Shown here: positions 24,235 through 34,021 of the stretch, one piece after another | Numbering within the stretch: position 1 is the first letter of the stretch | Layout: every line of letters begins with the position of its first letter | Source: Porticoccaceae bacterium | Lineage (GTDB): Bacteria > Pseudomonadota > Gammaproteobacteria > Pseudomonadales > Porticoccaceae | Length of the DNA: 46,739 nt | Direction of reading: 5' to 3' | Assembly (NCBI GenBank): GCA_021773435.1 | Contig: JAJFKC010000032.1 | Coordinates: 1 to 46,739 of the forward strand | The notes under the pieces: model-generated | The model's database searches: none | The model's input: only the letters and a program-made list of their open reading frames with translations | Told to the model about the DNA's origin: nothing | Position numbers and translations under genes: made by a program

Positions 24235-26199
24235 ATGGGCTCTAAAGAAGAGCTTTACAAATTATTACTGGAAACCTCCCCCTACGGCACTTTGTTCTTC
24301 GTCTACGGCATTTGTGTCGATAGCAATCCCAAAGCCCGTGAAATACTGGCCTGCGACAAACGTGCTCTTTTGGGCGTGTCCCTTGAAGAGACCGAACTGA
24401 GCGAATCGCTTGCTTTAATCTCCCTCAAAGAAAAAATCAATACGGCTCTGAACGAAGGGCTGTCAGCATTACAGTGGCATCTGCAAATGGGTGACACGGC
24501 TGAGAACGTCGCGTTGCATATCCAGCAACTGGATGAGGGCGATAAAGAGTTAGTCGTCACGCTGATTCCCGGGCAGACCTTGTCGGGTGATCACCAGGTG
24601 CATCCAGCTGATTCAACTGAAACTCCCAATACAGACCTTCCTGTGGCGGGTAAATCGACGGACTTGATGTCGCACATAGAAAATCACGTAGAAAATAGTG
24701 CAGCATTTAATTTCGACGATAACAGTAAAGTTACTTCCGAATTTACTTCTGAAAGTCATCCTGAAGGTAAGGCCGAACTTAATGCCGAGTTTGATCAGGC
24801 ACCCGACAGTTTATTGACCGTAAAAAGAGAAGCCGTACTCGACAAGCTCTCAGGCGCCGGCAGCGATAATCGATACTTTTACTCGAATCTGGATCGTGAT
24901 GTTTATTTCGATAGTTTGACCGGCCTACCCAGTCGGCAATTATTGATCGAGACCATCAGGCAACACCAGGAGGAAACATCTGGTGAACAAATTTGTGCCG
25001 CACTGATGCTAGTCGATCTGGATCATTTCAAGGATATTAACGATTCCTGGGGTCATGATGTCGGCGACCAGGTGCTATTTAAAGTTGCCCGCGCGATGGA
25101 ATCGATGATCGACGATACCGCTATGGTTGCCCGTATGAGTGGTGACGAATTCATGCTTTTTTTACCTCTGGCTGGTGAAAACGCCACCCAGGGTGCTGAA
25201 AATGCGAACGCGATGGCGAGCCGAGCCAAGGAGGTCGTCGCCAACCCCATTTTTTATGATGGCAATGAATTTATATTGACGGCTAGCGTGGGCATAGCGC
25301 TATTGATCGATCATGAGACTTCTGCAGAACGCGCCTTGCAGTATGCTGATACCGCGATGTATGAGGCTAAACGTAAAGGTCGAAACGGCATTGCCTTTTT
25401 CGATAAGAGCATTAGCGACAAAGCCCAACGGCAAATAGGCTTGAATACCCGGCTTCGTAAGGCTGTCGATAACCAGGAATTTGTGCTCTATGTCCAACCG
25501 CAAATAGATGTTCGAGATGGTCGCGTGATGGGTGGCGAGGCATTGTTAAGATGGATTAATGCCGATCGCATCACCAATATGCCGTCAGAGTTTATTCCTC
25601 TTCTCGAATCATCTGGGCTGATTGTCGATGTTGGCCACTGGGTCATCCGCACCGCCTGTGAATACATCCGGAATTTTCTTGATGAAGGTCTTTGGCTAGA
25701 TCATATGCGACTTGGTATTAATATTAGTCCGAGGCAATTTAATGACCCACAATTACTAGAGGTCATTGAGCACAGCTTGCATAGTTATGAGGTTGATCCT
25801 AAGTATCTCAACTTCGAAGTAACTGAAAGTCTGATGATTGAGAATGTGGAAGATGTCATTAATAAGATGTCTGCTATCAAATCTCTTGGTGCTCAATTTT
25901 CAATTGATGATTTTGGCATTGGCTATTCCTCGATGATTTATCTAAAACGATTGCCCTTCGACTGGCTTAAAATTGATCGAGAATTTATTCACAATATCCA
26001 TAGCGATCCTGAGAGCCGTGGTGTGGTTGAAGCAATTTTGGCAGTGTCCCGGCAATATGGGCTACATGTCACGGCTGAGGGTGTCGAAGATGTTGAGTCT
26101 CTCGATGTGTTGCGCAAAGTCGGCTGTGATACCTATCAGGGGGCACATTTCAGTATGCCCGTACCTGTCGATCAGTTCAGAAATTATTTAGCCGCATGA
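24235..26199 (+). CDS. PAS-like/GGDEF/EAL cyclic-di-GMP protein
   Basis: 654 residues. An N-terminal PAS-like sensor (about 1-110) is followed by an acidic low-complexity linker (about 120-215), a GGDEF domain with SGDEF near 302-306 and an EAL domain beginning EALLRW near 435. The EAL metal and active-site motifs (NFEVTES, SIDDFGIGYSS, LKIDREFI, TAEGVE) are intact, so phosphodiesterase activity is likely. SGDEF is a permitted active-site variant for cyclase. No membrane segment. It sits between iscX and ndk, 65 bp after iscX, so it may be co-transcribed with isc. Confidence 0.93.
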   Translation: MGSKEELYKLLLETSPYGTLFFVYGICVDSNPKAREILACDKRALLGVSLEETELSESLALISLKEKINTALNEGLSALQWHLQMGDTAENVALHIQQLDEGDKELVVTLIPGQTLSGDHQVHPADSTETPNTDLPVAGKSTDLMSHIENHVENSAAFNFDDNSKVTSEFTSESHPEGKAELNAEFDQAPDSLLTVKREAVLDKLSGAGSDNRYFYSNLDRDVYFDSLTGLPSRQLLIETIRQHQEETSGEQICAALMLVDLDHFKDINDSWGHDVGDQVLFKVARAMESMIDDTAMVARMSGDEFMLFLPLAGENATQGAENANAMASRAKEVVANPIFYDGNEFILTASVGIALLIDHETSAERALQYADTAMYEAKRKGRNGIAFFDKSISDKAQRQIGLNTRLRKAVDNQEFVLYVQPQIDVRDGRVMGGEALLRWINADRITNMPSEFIPLLESSGLIVDVGHWVIRTACEYIRNFLDEGLWLDHMRLGINISPRQFNDPQLLEVIEHSLHSYEVDPKYLNFEVTESLMIENVEDVINKMSAIKSLGAQFSIDDFGIGYSSMIYLKRLPFDWLKIDREFIHNIHSDPESRGVVEAILAVSRQYGLHVTAEGVEDVESLDVLRKVGCDTYQGAHFSMPVPVDQFRNYLAA

Positions 26200-26328
26200 G
26201 CTTCGCTGCCGCAGAGTTCGGTTCCTTGTAAGCCCCTGTGGGGAGGAGTAAAATCCGCCACCGCTTTGTCCTGTAGAAAATTGGTTTTAGCTTTGCTGTG
26301 CACCTGGTGCGGTTTTGCTGATGTCCCA

Positions 26329-26400
26329 AATATAGATATCCTGAACATAGATATCCTGAACATAGCTATCCTGAACATAGATATCCCCAACATAGACCTT
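26329..26400. repeat. Five 15-bp tandem repeats before ndk
   Basis: AACATAGATATCCTG and close variants run head to tail at 26329-26343, 26344-26358, 26359-26373, 26374-26388 and a partial at 26389-26400. Each full copy contains the palindrome GATATC or a one-base variant. The array ends 11 bp ahead of the ndk ATG, within the leader of the mRNA if transcribed from upstream. Confidence 0.9.
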
Positions 26401-26411
26401 TGGAGTTATGA

Positions 26412-26840
26412 ATGGCAATTGAACGCACCCTTTCTATTATTAAGCCCGATGCTGTCGCAAAAAATGTAATCGGCGACATTATTAGTCGTTTTGAACGTGC
26501 AGGCTTAACAGTGGTGGCAGCGAAAATGGCGCGCTTATCTGAGCAACAAGCGGGTGGTTTTTACGCTGAGCATGAAGGTAAAGGTTTCTTTGCCGATCTA
26601 ATAACCTTTATGACTTCTGGACCTGTTGTTGTGCAGGTGTTGGAGGGCGAGAATGCGATTGAAACCAATCGCGCACTGATGGGTGCGACTAATCCTGAAG
26701 GCGCAGACGTTGGGACTATCCGGGCTGACTTCGCGGACACGATTGATGCTAATGCCGTACACGGTTCTGATTCAGTAGAGTCTGCTGCGCGGGAAATTAA
26801 CTATTTTTTTAACGAGAGTGAGCTCTGTCCTCGCAGTTAA
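26412..26840 (+). CDS. ndk: Nucleoside diphosphate kinase
   Basis: 142 residues. Starts [14 protein letters not shown] as in all NDKs; the catalytic His is in [16 protein letters not shown] near 117. It equilibrates nucleoside di- and triphosphates. GGAG upstream of the ATG lies right after the tandem repeat array. Confidence 0.96.
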   Translation: MAIERTLSIIKPDAVAKNVIGDIISRFERAGLTVVAAKMARLSEQQAGGFYAEHEGKGFFADLITFMTSGPVVVQVLEGENAIETNRALMGATNPEGADVGTIRADFADTIDANAVHGSDSVESAAREINYFFNESELCPRS

Positions 26841-26860
26841 GCGAGGTTAGAATAAAAGCT

Positions 26861-28030
26861 ATGGCGACAAGCTCTGCGGGCGATTCGAAATCTGCGGTTA
26901 GCAATTCCAGGGCAAATTTACTGGGCCTGGGTGAGCAGCGCCTGGTGGAGTTTTTCGAAGCGCTTGGCGAAAAAAAATTTCGAGCCAGACAGGTCATGAA
27001 ATGGATACATGTTCGCGGTGTCACCGACTTTAACGAGATGACCGATCTATCGAAACCGCTTCGCGAGCGCCTGAATCAAATTGCCGAAGTGCATTTGCCG
27101 GAGGTGGTTAGCCGATCTGATTCCAAAGATGGCACCATTAAATGGTTAATCAAAACCAGGGGTGGCAGCTGTGTCGAGGCGGTGTATATTCCAGAAAATG
27201 GTCGTGGCACGCTTTGCGTTTCCTCACAAATTGGCTGTAGCCTGGATTGTAGTTTTTGTGCCACTGGCAAACAGGGATTTAATCGAGATTTAGATGCCGC
27301 CGAAATTGTCGGTCAGGTATGGATAGCGGTGCAGGCGCTTGCCCCAGGTCGAGCACACAATGATCGTGCGGTGACCAATGTTGTACTAATGGGTATGGGC
27401 GAGCCTCTGCTTAATTTTGATAACGTTGTAGAAGCAGTCAACCTTATGATGCACGACTGCGCATATGGGTACTCCAAACGTCGTGTTACCTTGAGTACCG
27501 CAGGTGTTGTTCCTGCGCTGAATAAATTAGGAGATGTGACTGACGTTTCTTTAGCGGTTTCCCTCCATGCGCCCAATGACGCGTTAAGGAATCAACTGGT
27601 ACCGCTTAATAAAAAATACCCTATTAGTGCTTTACTGGATTCAGCTCGCAGCTACCTGGAAAAACTACCGGATCAACGGCGTAAAATAACGATAGAGTAC
27701 ACGTTGATTGACCAGGTGAATGACCGCCAGGAACACGCTCTTGAACTGGTTGAACTGCTGAGTACAACGCCGTGCAAAATCAACCTGATTCCCTTTAATC
27801 CGTTTCCTGGCTCAAACTACCGGCGGGTATCAAATAACGCCATGTATAGATTTAGAGATATACTCCACGAAGCCGGTTACACTGCTACGGTGCGAACGAC
27901 TCGGGGTGATGATATCGCTGCTGCCTGTGGTCAGCTAGCGGGCGAAGTGAATGATCGAACCCGTCGTAATGAACGTTATCGGGCTGAGAGTTTTGATAAC
28001 TTGCAAGTGGTAAATATAACTCCAAGTTGA
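26861..28030 (+). CDS. rlmN: Dual-specificity rRNA/tRNA adenine-C2 methyltransferase RlmN
   Basis: 389 residues. The radical-SAM cluster motif is [14 protein letters not shown] near 124. Other family sites are [13 protein letters not shown] near 182 and the methyl-carrying Cys region [10 protein letters not shown] near 351. It methylates A2503 of 23S rRNA and A37 of some tRNAs using a [4Fe-4S] cluster, so it depends on the isc system upstream. It follows ndk by 20 bp. Confidence 0.96.
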   Translation: MATSSAGDSKSAVSNSRANLLGLGEQRLVEFFEALGEKKFRARQVMKWIHVRGVTDFNEMTDLSKPLRERLNQIAEVHLPEVVSRSDSKDGTIKWLIKTRGGSCVEAVYIPENGRGTLCVSSQIGCSLDCSFCATGKQGFNRDLDAAEIVGQVWIAVQALAPGRAHNDRAVTNVVLMGMGEPLLNFDNVVEAVNLMMHDCAYGYSKRRVTLSTAGVVPALNKLGDVTDVSLAVSLHAPNDALRNQLVPLNKKYPISALLDSARSYLEKLPDQRRKITIEYTLIDQVNDRQEHALELVELLSTTPCKINLIPFNPFPGSNYRRVSNNAMYRFRDILHEAGYTATVRTTRGDDIAAACGQLAGEVNDRTRRNERYRAESFDNLQVVNITPS

Positions 28031-28039
28031 ACAAATAAA

Positions 28040-28843
28040 ATGATGAAGGCAATTGCCATCTCGATTATCGCAGGTCTTGTTGTACTCAACACGAGTTGTA
28101 CGACAACCACTTATTCTGGAAAGACCGGATTAAACTCGACAAATCTGTCTTCTGCTGATAAGAAAATCAGGCGACAAGACGCTCTCGACACATCTGTCAA
28201 ATTGGGCCTGGCCTATCTCCGCGAAGGTAATCAAGATGGGGCCAGGTTCCATTTGCAAAAGGCGCTTAAATCACATCCTAAGTCAGCGGCAGCAAATAAT
28301 GGTATGGCATTGCTCTATCAGCTTGAAAAAGAGACTGAGCTGGCCAGAGAATATTACCTGAAGGCGCTAAGATATGAGCCCGATCATACCGCAACGAGAA
28401 ACAACTACGCTATTTTCCTGTTAAGTGAAGGAAAAAATGATGAGGCTTATGCAGAATTAATCCGCGCTGCAACGGACCTTGACTACCCCCGTCGGGCGCG
28501 GGTTTACGCCAGTTTGGGCGATGTTGCAAATCGGTTGGGGAAAACTGAGGAAGCCATTACTGCGTGGGAAAAGTCTATTAATATCAACCCTTCAATGGCC
28601 CCGTCCTATATTGAGCTAGCAACCGTCTACTACGCTCAAAATAAATTGCCCCTAGCCAAACGATACCTACGTAAATATGACGAGCTTGTAGGCCCGAGGG
28701 CACGAGCGCTATGGCTTGGTGTCAGGTTAGAGGACGCCTTTGGTAATAAGGATGGTGTCGCCAGCAAAGGCCTGGCCCTAGAAAAAATGTACCCCTATTC
28801 TCAGCAATATCTTGATTATCAACAATGGCTCAAAAATCCATGA
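28040..28843 (+). CDS. pilW: Type IV pilus biogenesis lipoprotein PilW/PilF (TPR protein)
   Basis: 267 residues. A lipoprotein signal ends in the lipobox LNTSC near residue 20. Several TPR units follow (LGLAYLREGNQDGARFHLQKAL, NGMALLYQLEKETELAREYYLKAL, ASLGDVANRLGKTEEAITAWEKSI, ELATVYYAQNKLPLAKRYL). The protein is the pilotin that brings the PilQ secretin to the outer membrane. Its position between rlmN and rodZ is the usual one. Confidence 0.9.
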   Translation: MMKAIAISIIAGLVVLNTSCTTTTYSGKTGLNSTNLSSADKKIRRQDALDTSVKLGLAYLREGNQDGARFHLQKALKSHPKSAAANNGMALLYQLEKETELAREYYLKALRYEPDHTATRNNYAIFLLSEGKNDEAYAELIRAATDLDYPRRARVYASLGDVANRLGKTEEAITAWEKSININPSMAPSYIELATVYYAQNKLPLAKRYLRKYDELVGPRARALWLGVRLEDAFGNKDGVASKGLALEKMYPYSQQYLDYQQWLKNP

Positions 28844-28852
28844 GAGTTTGCT

Positions 28853-29302
28853 GTGAGTGACAAAACGACGGTTCCTGACTTGAACTCTTTGCCTGGTCTT
28901 AAATTGCGCAAGGCGAGAACGGATTTGTCGATTTCTATTGAAGAGGTATCCACTTCTCTGGGACTAACAGAGCGGTCGCTCAAAGCCCTGGAGGCCGATG
29001 ATTATGACAAACTGCCTTCGCCCGTTTATATTCGAGGCTACATTAGGCGCTACTGTGCTTTGTTAAATATAAATGATGCATCCGTGCTCCAGGACTTTGA
29101 ATTGCTGATTGAAGGTGATGAGCAACAAAGTAAGGAACAACACCAAACTCCCTTGCTGGTTAACCCGCAAATACGCCTGGCGATATTATGCGGGGTCGTC
29201 TTAATACTGTTGATCTCGGCGGTTGCTGCCCTTGCTGGAGAGACCGATGAATATTACCGAACTCCTGCCGTAATTAGCGATACAACTCCCGGGGCTGATT
29301 AG
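28853..29302 (+). CDS. rodZ: Short RodZ-like helix-turn-helix membrane protein
   Basis: 149 residues from a GTG start. The N-terminal helix-turn-helix (LRKARTDLSISIEEVSTSLGLTERSLKALEADDYDKLPSPVYIRGYIRRYCALL) is the RodZ cytoplasmic domain, and a membrane segment follows at about 105-128. Only about 20 residues lie beyond it, so the periplasmic beta domain of full RodZ (over 300 residues) is absent. Cell-shape function with MreB is therefore uncertain. No frameshift is obvious in the 48 bp before ispG. Confidence 0.8.
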   Translation: MSDKTTVPDLNSLPGLKLRKARTDLSISIEEVSTSLGLTERSLKALEADDYDKLPSPVYIRGYIRRYCALLNINDASVLQDFELLIEGDEQQSKEQHQTPLLVNPQIRLAILCGVVLILLISAVAALAGETDEYYRTPAVISDTTPGAD

Positions 29303-29350
29303 CGTCCCCCAATGCCAATAATTTGTACTGTTGAAAAAGCGTCCTGATCA

Positions 29351-30463
29351 ATGTCAATTGAATCTCCGATAGTACGTCGTCAATCACGACAAATCATGGT
29401 GGGTGATGTGCCGGTCGGTGGCGACGCGCCTATTTCAGTGCAAAGTATGACCAATACTGAAACGACTGATATAGCGGCGACAGTAGCCCAGGTGGAAAGC
29501 ATTCACACTGCTGGGGCCGATCTTGTCAGGATTTCGGTGCCGACTATGGACGCTGCAGAAGCCTTCGGTGAAATTCGGCGTCAGGTCCAGGTGCCGCTTA
29601 TTGCCGATATTCATTTTGACCATAAGATAGCGCTTAAAGTGGCAGACCACGGTGTTGATTGCCTGCGTATCAACCCCGGCAATATCGGCAAGGAAGATCG
29701 GGTTCGCGCCGTGGTTGACAAGGCGAAGGATTTAAATATCCCCATCCGTATTGGTGTCAATGCCGGATCGTTGGAAAAAGACCTACAAAGAAAATACGGA
29801 GAGCCGACGCCAGAAGCGATGGTCGAGTCGGCCATGAGACATGTCGATATTCTTGATCGCCTGGATTTCCAAAATTTTAAATTAAGTATTAAAGCCTCAA
29901 ATGTTTTTATGGCCGTTGCCGCTTATCGGATGATCGCCAGTCAGATCGACCAACCCCTGCATCTCGGCATTACCGAAGCAGGTGGCCTCCGCTCTGGCAC
30001 TGTTAAGTCAGCGGTTGGCCTGGGTATATTGTTGATGGAAGGTATCGGCGACACCATACGCATCTCCCTCGCGGCTGATCCGGTCGAAGAAGTTAAAGTT
30101 GCATGGGATTTGTTAAAGAGCCTGAGCCTGCGTAGCAAAGGCATTAACTTTATTGCCTGCCCAAGTTGTTCAAGGCAAAATTTCGATGTAATCAAGACCA
30201 TGAATGAGCTGGAAAGCCGCCTGGAAGATGTCACAATACCACTGGATATCGCCGTGATTGGCTGTGTCGTTAATGGTCCTGGCGAGGCAAAAGCGGCGGA
30301 CATGGGCTTAACGGGCGGCACACCGAAAAACGTATTATTTATCGATGGCAAGCCCACTGTTAAATTGGCACAGGGCAACCTGGTCAATGAACTGGAAGAT
30401 CGTATTCGTCAAAAAGCTGCTGAAAAGGCGAAGCTGCGTGAGCAGTTAATTGCGTCTGACTGA
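29351..30463 (+). CDS. ispG: 4-hydroxy-3-methylbut-2-enyl diphosphate synthase IspG
   Basis: 370 residues. Starts [34 protein letters not shown]; the [4Fe-4S] ligands are in [10 protein letters not shown] near 270 and [20 protein letters not shown] near 305. It makes HMBPP from MEcPP in the non-mevalonate isoprenoid route, with electrons from flavodoxin or ferredoxin. A second cluster enzyme near isc. Confidence 0.97.
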   Translation: MSIESPIVRRQSRQIMVGDVPVGGDAPISVQSMTNTETTDIAATVAQVESIHTAGADLVRISVPTMDAAEAFGEIRRQVQVPLIADIHFDHKIALKVADHGVDCLRINPGNIGKEDRVRAVVDKAKDLNIPIRIGVNAGSLEKDLQRKYGEPTPEAMVESAMRHVDILDRLDFQNFKLSIKASNVFMAVAAYRMIASQIDQPLHLGITEAGGLRSGTVKSAVGLGILLMEGIGDTIRISLAADPVEEVKVAWDLLKSLSLRSKGINFIACPSCSRQNFDVIKTMNELESRLEDVTIPLDIAVIGCVVNGPGEAKAADMGLTGGTPKNVLFIDGKPTVKLAQGNLVNELEDRIRQKAAEKAKLREQLIASD

Positions 30464-30491
30464 GCGCTAGTAATAAGGTACAGGATCAATT

Positions 30492-31760
30492 TTGAGTAAG
30501 ATACAGTCGCTGCGCGGCATGAATGATTTATTGCCGGAGCAATCGCCCACCTGGCAATATCTCGAGCAAAAAATTAAAGATGTATTGCAGAGCTACGGTT
30601 ATCGCGAGATTCGTTTCCCCCTGCTTGAAAGTACCGAGTTATTCAAACGGTCGATCGGTGAAGTAACCGATATTGTAGAAAAAGAAATGTACACCTGGCT
30701 GGATCGCAATGGTGATAGCGTTACCTTACGTCCGGAAGGTACCGCTGGCTGTGTGCGTGCCAGTGAGCAAAATGGCCTGCTGAGAAACCAGGTGCAGCGC
30801 CTTTGGTACAGCGGCCCTATGTTTCGTTACGAACGTCCCCAGAAAGGCCGTTTACGGCAATTCCATCAGTTTGGTGCAGAAGTATTTGGGCTCGAAGGCC
30901 CCGATGTGGATGCTGAAATGCTGGTAATGACCGCGCGTCTCTGGGAGGAGCTAGGCCTCAGTGAGCACATCAAGCTGCAGATTAACTCCCTCGGCAATGC
31001 ACTTAATCGTGCCCAGTACCGCGATGCCCTGGTTGAATTTTTGAGTGCTCATAAAGACAGTCTGGATGAAGATAGTCAACGTCGGCTAGACAGCAATCCG
31101 CTACGAATACTCGACAGTAAAAATAGCCAGATTCAAGCCCTACTTGATACGGCGCCCAATTTGCATGACTTTCTTGATGCCGAAAGTACTGAACACTTTG
31201 CAGCCCTTCGAGCTTTGCTTGATAGCGCCGAAGTGGCCTACGAGATTAATCCACGTCTGGTGCGCGGTCTGGATTATTACGGCAAAACCGTTTTCGAATG
31301 GATTACAGATTCTCTCGGCGCACAGGGTACAGTATGTGCTGGTGGACGCTACGATGGGCTGGTCGAACAGCTGGGTGGGAAGCCGAGCCCGGCAGTAGGC
31401 TTTGGTATGGGCGAAGAGCGGCTGGTACTGTTGCTTGACGCTGTGGGAGCGGTGCCTGATAGTGTCGACCTTTATGTGGATGCCTACTTAGTGGTGGCGG
31501 GTGAAGTCACACAACAAGCGCTGCGTTGTAGCGAGCTGATTCGCTCCCAATGTGCAGGTCTTCGCATACAGAATCATTGCGGCGGTGGTAGCTTTAAAAG
31601 TCAAATGAAAAAAGCTGATCGTAGTGGCGCAAAAGTGGCGCTTATTATTGGTGAAGATGAAGCTGCGGCTGAAAAGGTCACCATTAAGTATTTGCGTGAA
31701 ACGACTGAACAACAAACCCTGGCGCTGGCAGATGTGATAAATCTGCTCAATCAACTTTGA
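30492..31760 (+). CDS. hisS: Histidyl-tRNA synthetase
   Basis: 422 residues, class II. Motif 2 is [19 protein letters not shown] near 111, the histidine-binding [15 protein letters not shown] near 258 and motif 3 [12 protein letters not shown] near 302. The C-terminal anticodon-binding domain is present. The start is TTG at 30492, directly before the conserved [15 protein letters not shown]. Confidence 0.96.
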   Translation: MSKIQSLRGMNDLLPEQSPTWQYLEQKIKDVLQSYGYREIRFPLLESTELFKRSIGEVTDIVEKEMYTWLDRNGDSVTLRPEGTAGCVRASEQNGLLRNQVQRLWYSGPMFRYERPQKGRLRQFHQFGAEVFGLEGPDVDAEMLVMTARLWEELGLSEHIKLQINSLGNALNRAQYRDALVEFLSAHKDSLDEDSQRRLDSNPLRILDSKNSQIQALLDTAPNLHDFLDAESTEHFAALRALLDSAEVAYEINPRLVRGLDYYGKTVFEWITDSLGAQGTVCAGGRYDGLVEQLGGKPSPAVGFGMGEERLVLLLDAVGAVPDSVDLYVDAYLVVAGEVTQQALRCSELIRSQCAGLRIQNHCGGGSFKSQMKKADRSGAKVALIIGEDEAAAEKVTIKYLRETTEQQTLALADVINLLNQL

Positions 31761-31811
31761 ATAGCGACCGTTATTTATAAAATAAAATTTTAACCTGAAT
31801 GGAATAGCACG

Positions 31812-32507
31812 TTGGCACAACACCTGAGTGATGAAGAACAGCTTGAAAGTCTGAAACGTTGGTGGCAAGAAAACGGCATCCAACTTCTACTAACCGTGGT
31901 GGTTGTGGTTGGCGGTTGGTTTGGCTGGCAGCAATGGCAAGATTATCGGCAGCAACAAGCCAGCGATGCATCGGGCATATATAGCCAGATAATGGAGCTT
32001 GCCGACCAGGGCCCGATTGAAACTTTGAGCGATGAAAATAAAACCCAATTGCGGGAATTGTCGGAATCCCTCCGTAGTGACTATGCAAGCAGTCAATATG
32101 CTCAGTATGCCACGATGATGTTAGCCCGGTCGGCAGTGGGCGATAAGGCCTACGACAAAGCGGCTGAGCTATTTAAACAGGTGATTGAAGGCAGTAGTGA
32201 CGATGAGCTGGCCAATATAGCGCGTGTGCGTCTTGCTCGCGTAGTGGTTGCGCAAAAGGACTATACGTCGGCACTAGCGATCCTCGATGTCGATGCGCCC
32301 GACGCAATGATCTCATTATTCGCCGAAGTGCGCGGTGATATCCATTATTACCTTGGCGATTTCACAGCTGCGCGAGCCGCCTATCAGGCGGCGATCAGTG
32401 GCCTTGGCGAAGGTGGTGAGAGCGCTCGCCGATTGCTTGAGTTTAAATTAAATAATGTGCTCGAAAGTGTGCCGCCCGAACTGGCAACGATGGAGGAAGA
32501 ATCTTGA
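31812..32507 (+). CDS. yfgM: YfgM/RodA-type periplasmic chaperone (BamB-adjacent TPR protein)
   Basis: 231 residues from a TTG start. A cytoplasmic tail (LSDEEQLESLKRWWQENGIQ), one membrane segment near 25-43 and periplasmic TPR-like helices match YfgM, which joins the SecYEG translocon with PpiD. The order hisS-yfgM-bamB-der is conserved. Its stop overlaps the bamB start. Confidence 0.9.
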   Translation: MAQHLSDEEQLESLKRWWQENGIQLLLTVVVVVGGWFGWQQWQDYRQQQASDASGIYSQIMELADQGPIETLSDENKTQLRELSESLRSDYASSQYAQYATMMLARSAVGDKAYDKAAELFKQVIEGSSDDELANIARVRLARVVVAQKDYTSALAILDVDAPDAMISLFAEVRGDIHYYLGDFTAARAAYQAAISGLGEGGESARRLLEFKLNNVLESVPPELATMEEES

Positions 32508-33790
32508 TAAAAAATCTGCCCTTTGTATTGTGTCTGGGAATATTGTGCTCAAGCTTATTGCTATCAGGTTGTAGTTCGCTAAACCCATGGACGACTAAAA
32601 CCAGTGCACTCGACGAGGTAGCGTCGTTAGAAGATGAGGCAGGTGCGGACGATGATGAGGCGGATGAAGAAGAGGATGCCGAAAGCCTGACCGAACCTAA
32701 AGACCTGGATGATTATGATAAAAGCGTGCGTCTACGCAAACAATGGCGCTCGTCAGCCGGCGAGGAGTCAAATCCAATACTCGCGAGCTTACAGCCGGTG
32801 ATATTAGGCGAACATATCTACACAGCTGATTTCGAAGGCCTGGTGAGCGCATTCACTCTTGCCGATGGTGACCGCGTTTGGCGGGTGGAATTAGATTCGC
32901 CGCTGACTGGCGGTGTCGGTGCCGGTGCTGGTCTGGTATTAGTCGGCAGTAGCGATGGCGATGTCGTTGCATTGGCAGCCGATACCGGAGAGGAGCGTTG
33001 GCGTGCAGAACTGACCAGCGAAGTGCTGGCGCCGCCGGCTGCAGCTGCGGATATCGTCGTGGTGCAAACTCAGGATGGTAAAGTTCATGGTTTGGCAGCG
33101 ACCTCTGGCGAGCTTGTCTGGCGCTATGCCTCGGATATCCCTGTGCTGACCTTGCGCGGAACTGGCGCACCGGTGCTGGTCGGCAAGCAGGTAGTGCTCG
33201 GCTTTGCCAGCGGCAAAGTGGTTGCGCTGAATTCTGCTTCTGGAGAATTGTTATGGGAGACCAAATTAGTTACCGGTGAAGGCAAAACTGAACTGGAACG
33301 TATGGTCGATGTGAACACGCCAGTGTTGGCTGGGGATATCGTTTACGCGACTAGCTATCAGGGTAAACTCGGTGCCATCAGCCGAGGCGCAGGCCGCGAA
33401 TTGTGGGCTCACAAAAATTCCAGCTATCGCGCTCCGTCTCTCGGCCGGGGACGGTTATATGTGGTTGATGCCGAGGATAAATTATTTTCCTTCCGAGCCT
33501 CCGGCGGCAGGGAAGTGTGGGTAAATGAAGATTTGATGCGTCGTAAATTAACCGAGCCATTGGCCCTGAATGACCATGTAGCGGTAGCCGATATCGATGG
33601 ATACTTACATATACTCTCGTCCGATGATGGCCAGATTGTTGGCCGAACCAAAGTTGATGGTGACGGCGTATCCGTCGCGATGCTTCGACATCAAAATAAC
33701 AGTGAAGAAGGCCGTGAGGAATGGATTTTTGTACTGGATAACAGCGGCGACCTCACCGCCTATGAGCTGGAAGTTGAAGCTGATAAATAG
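32504..33790 (+). CDS. bamB: Outer-membrane assembly lipoprotein BamB
   Basis: 428 residues. The signal ends with the lipobox LLLSGC near residue 23. An acidic linker (about 34-70, many Asp/Glu) precedes the eight-bladed propeller repeats (GDRVWRVEL, TGEERWRAEL, SGELVWRYA, SGELLWETKL, GRELWAHKN, GREVWVNED). It works in the BAM complex that inserts beta-barrel proteins. The TTG start overlaps the yfgM stop by four bases and follows a strong GGAGGAAG. The acidic linker makes it longer than E. coli BamB. Confidence 0.94.
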   Translation: MIKNLPFVLCLGILCSSLLLSGCSSLNPWTTKTSALDEVASLEDEAGADDDEADEEEDAESLTEPKDLDDYDKSVRLRKQWRSSAGEESNPILASLQPVILGEHIYTADFEGLVSAFTLADGDRVWRVELDSPLTGGVGAGAGLVLVGSSDGDVVALAADTGEERWRAELTSEVLAPPAAAADIVVVQTQDGKVHGLAATSGELVWRYASDIPVLTLRGTGAPVLVGKQVVLGFASGKVVALNSASGELLWETKLVTGEGKTELERMVDVNTPVLAGDIVYATSYQGKLGAISRGAGRELWAHKNSSYRAPSLGRGRLYVVDAEDKLFSFRASGGREVWVNEDLMRRKLTEPLALNDHVAVADIDGYLHILSSDDGQIVGRTKVDGDGVSVAMLRHQNNSEEGREEWIFVLDNSGDLTAYELEVEADK

Positions 33791-33852
33791 CTGGTTTTTG
33801 CATGCATGCGTTATCTGCCGCGGTCACCCGCTAAACTACTAAATAGTTAGGC

Positions 33853-33917
33853 GTTAAAACGGTGTCTTAACGCTAGATCTTAACACGAGGCCTTAACATC
33901 AAGTCTTAAAACCGTGT
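33853..33917. repeat. Five 13-bp repeats before der
   Basis: (C/G)TTAA starts units at 33853, 33866, 33879, 33892 and 33905, an exact 13-bp period, for example CTTAACGCTAGAT, CTTAACACGAGGC, CTTAACATCAAGT. They occupy the 231-bp interval between bamB and der, which holds no gene. Confidence 0.8.
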
Positions 33918-34021
33918 ATAAACAAACGTACAACAAAACATTTAAAACAAGTTCTCAAAACACACCTTAGAAAATAATGTGCCGGCCTGTAATCCGGCCA
34001 GACCCTGATCGTAACCAGACC

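Noticed and set aside
24235-26199. Degenerate, catalytically dead GGDEF/EAL protein
   Set aside because: SGDEF is a permitted variant and all EAL metal and catalytic motifs read intact.
26329-26400. CRISPR array
   Set aside because: The 15-bp units are directly adjacent with no spacers and no cas genes are near; it is a tandem repeat.
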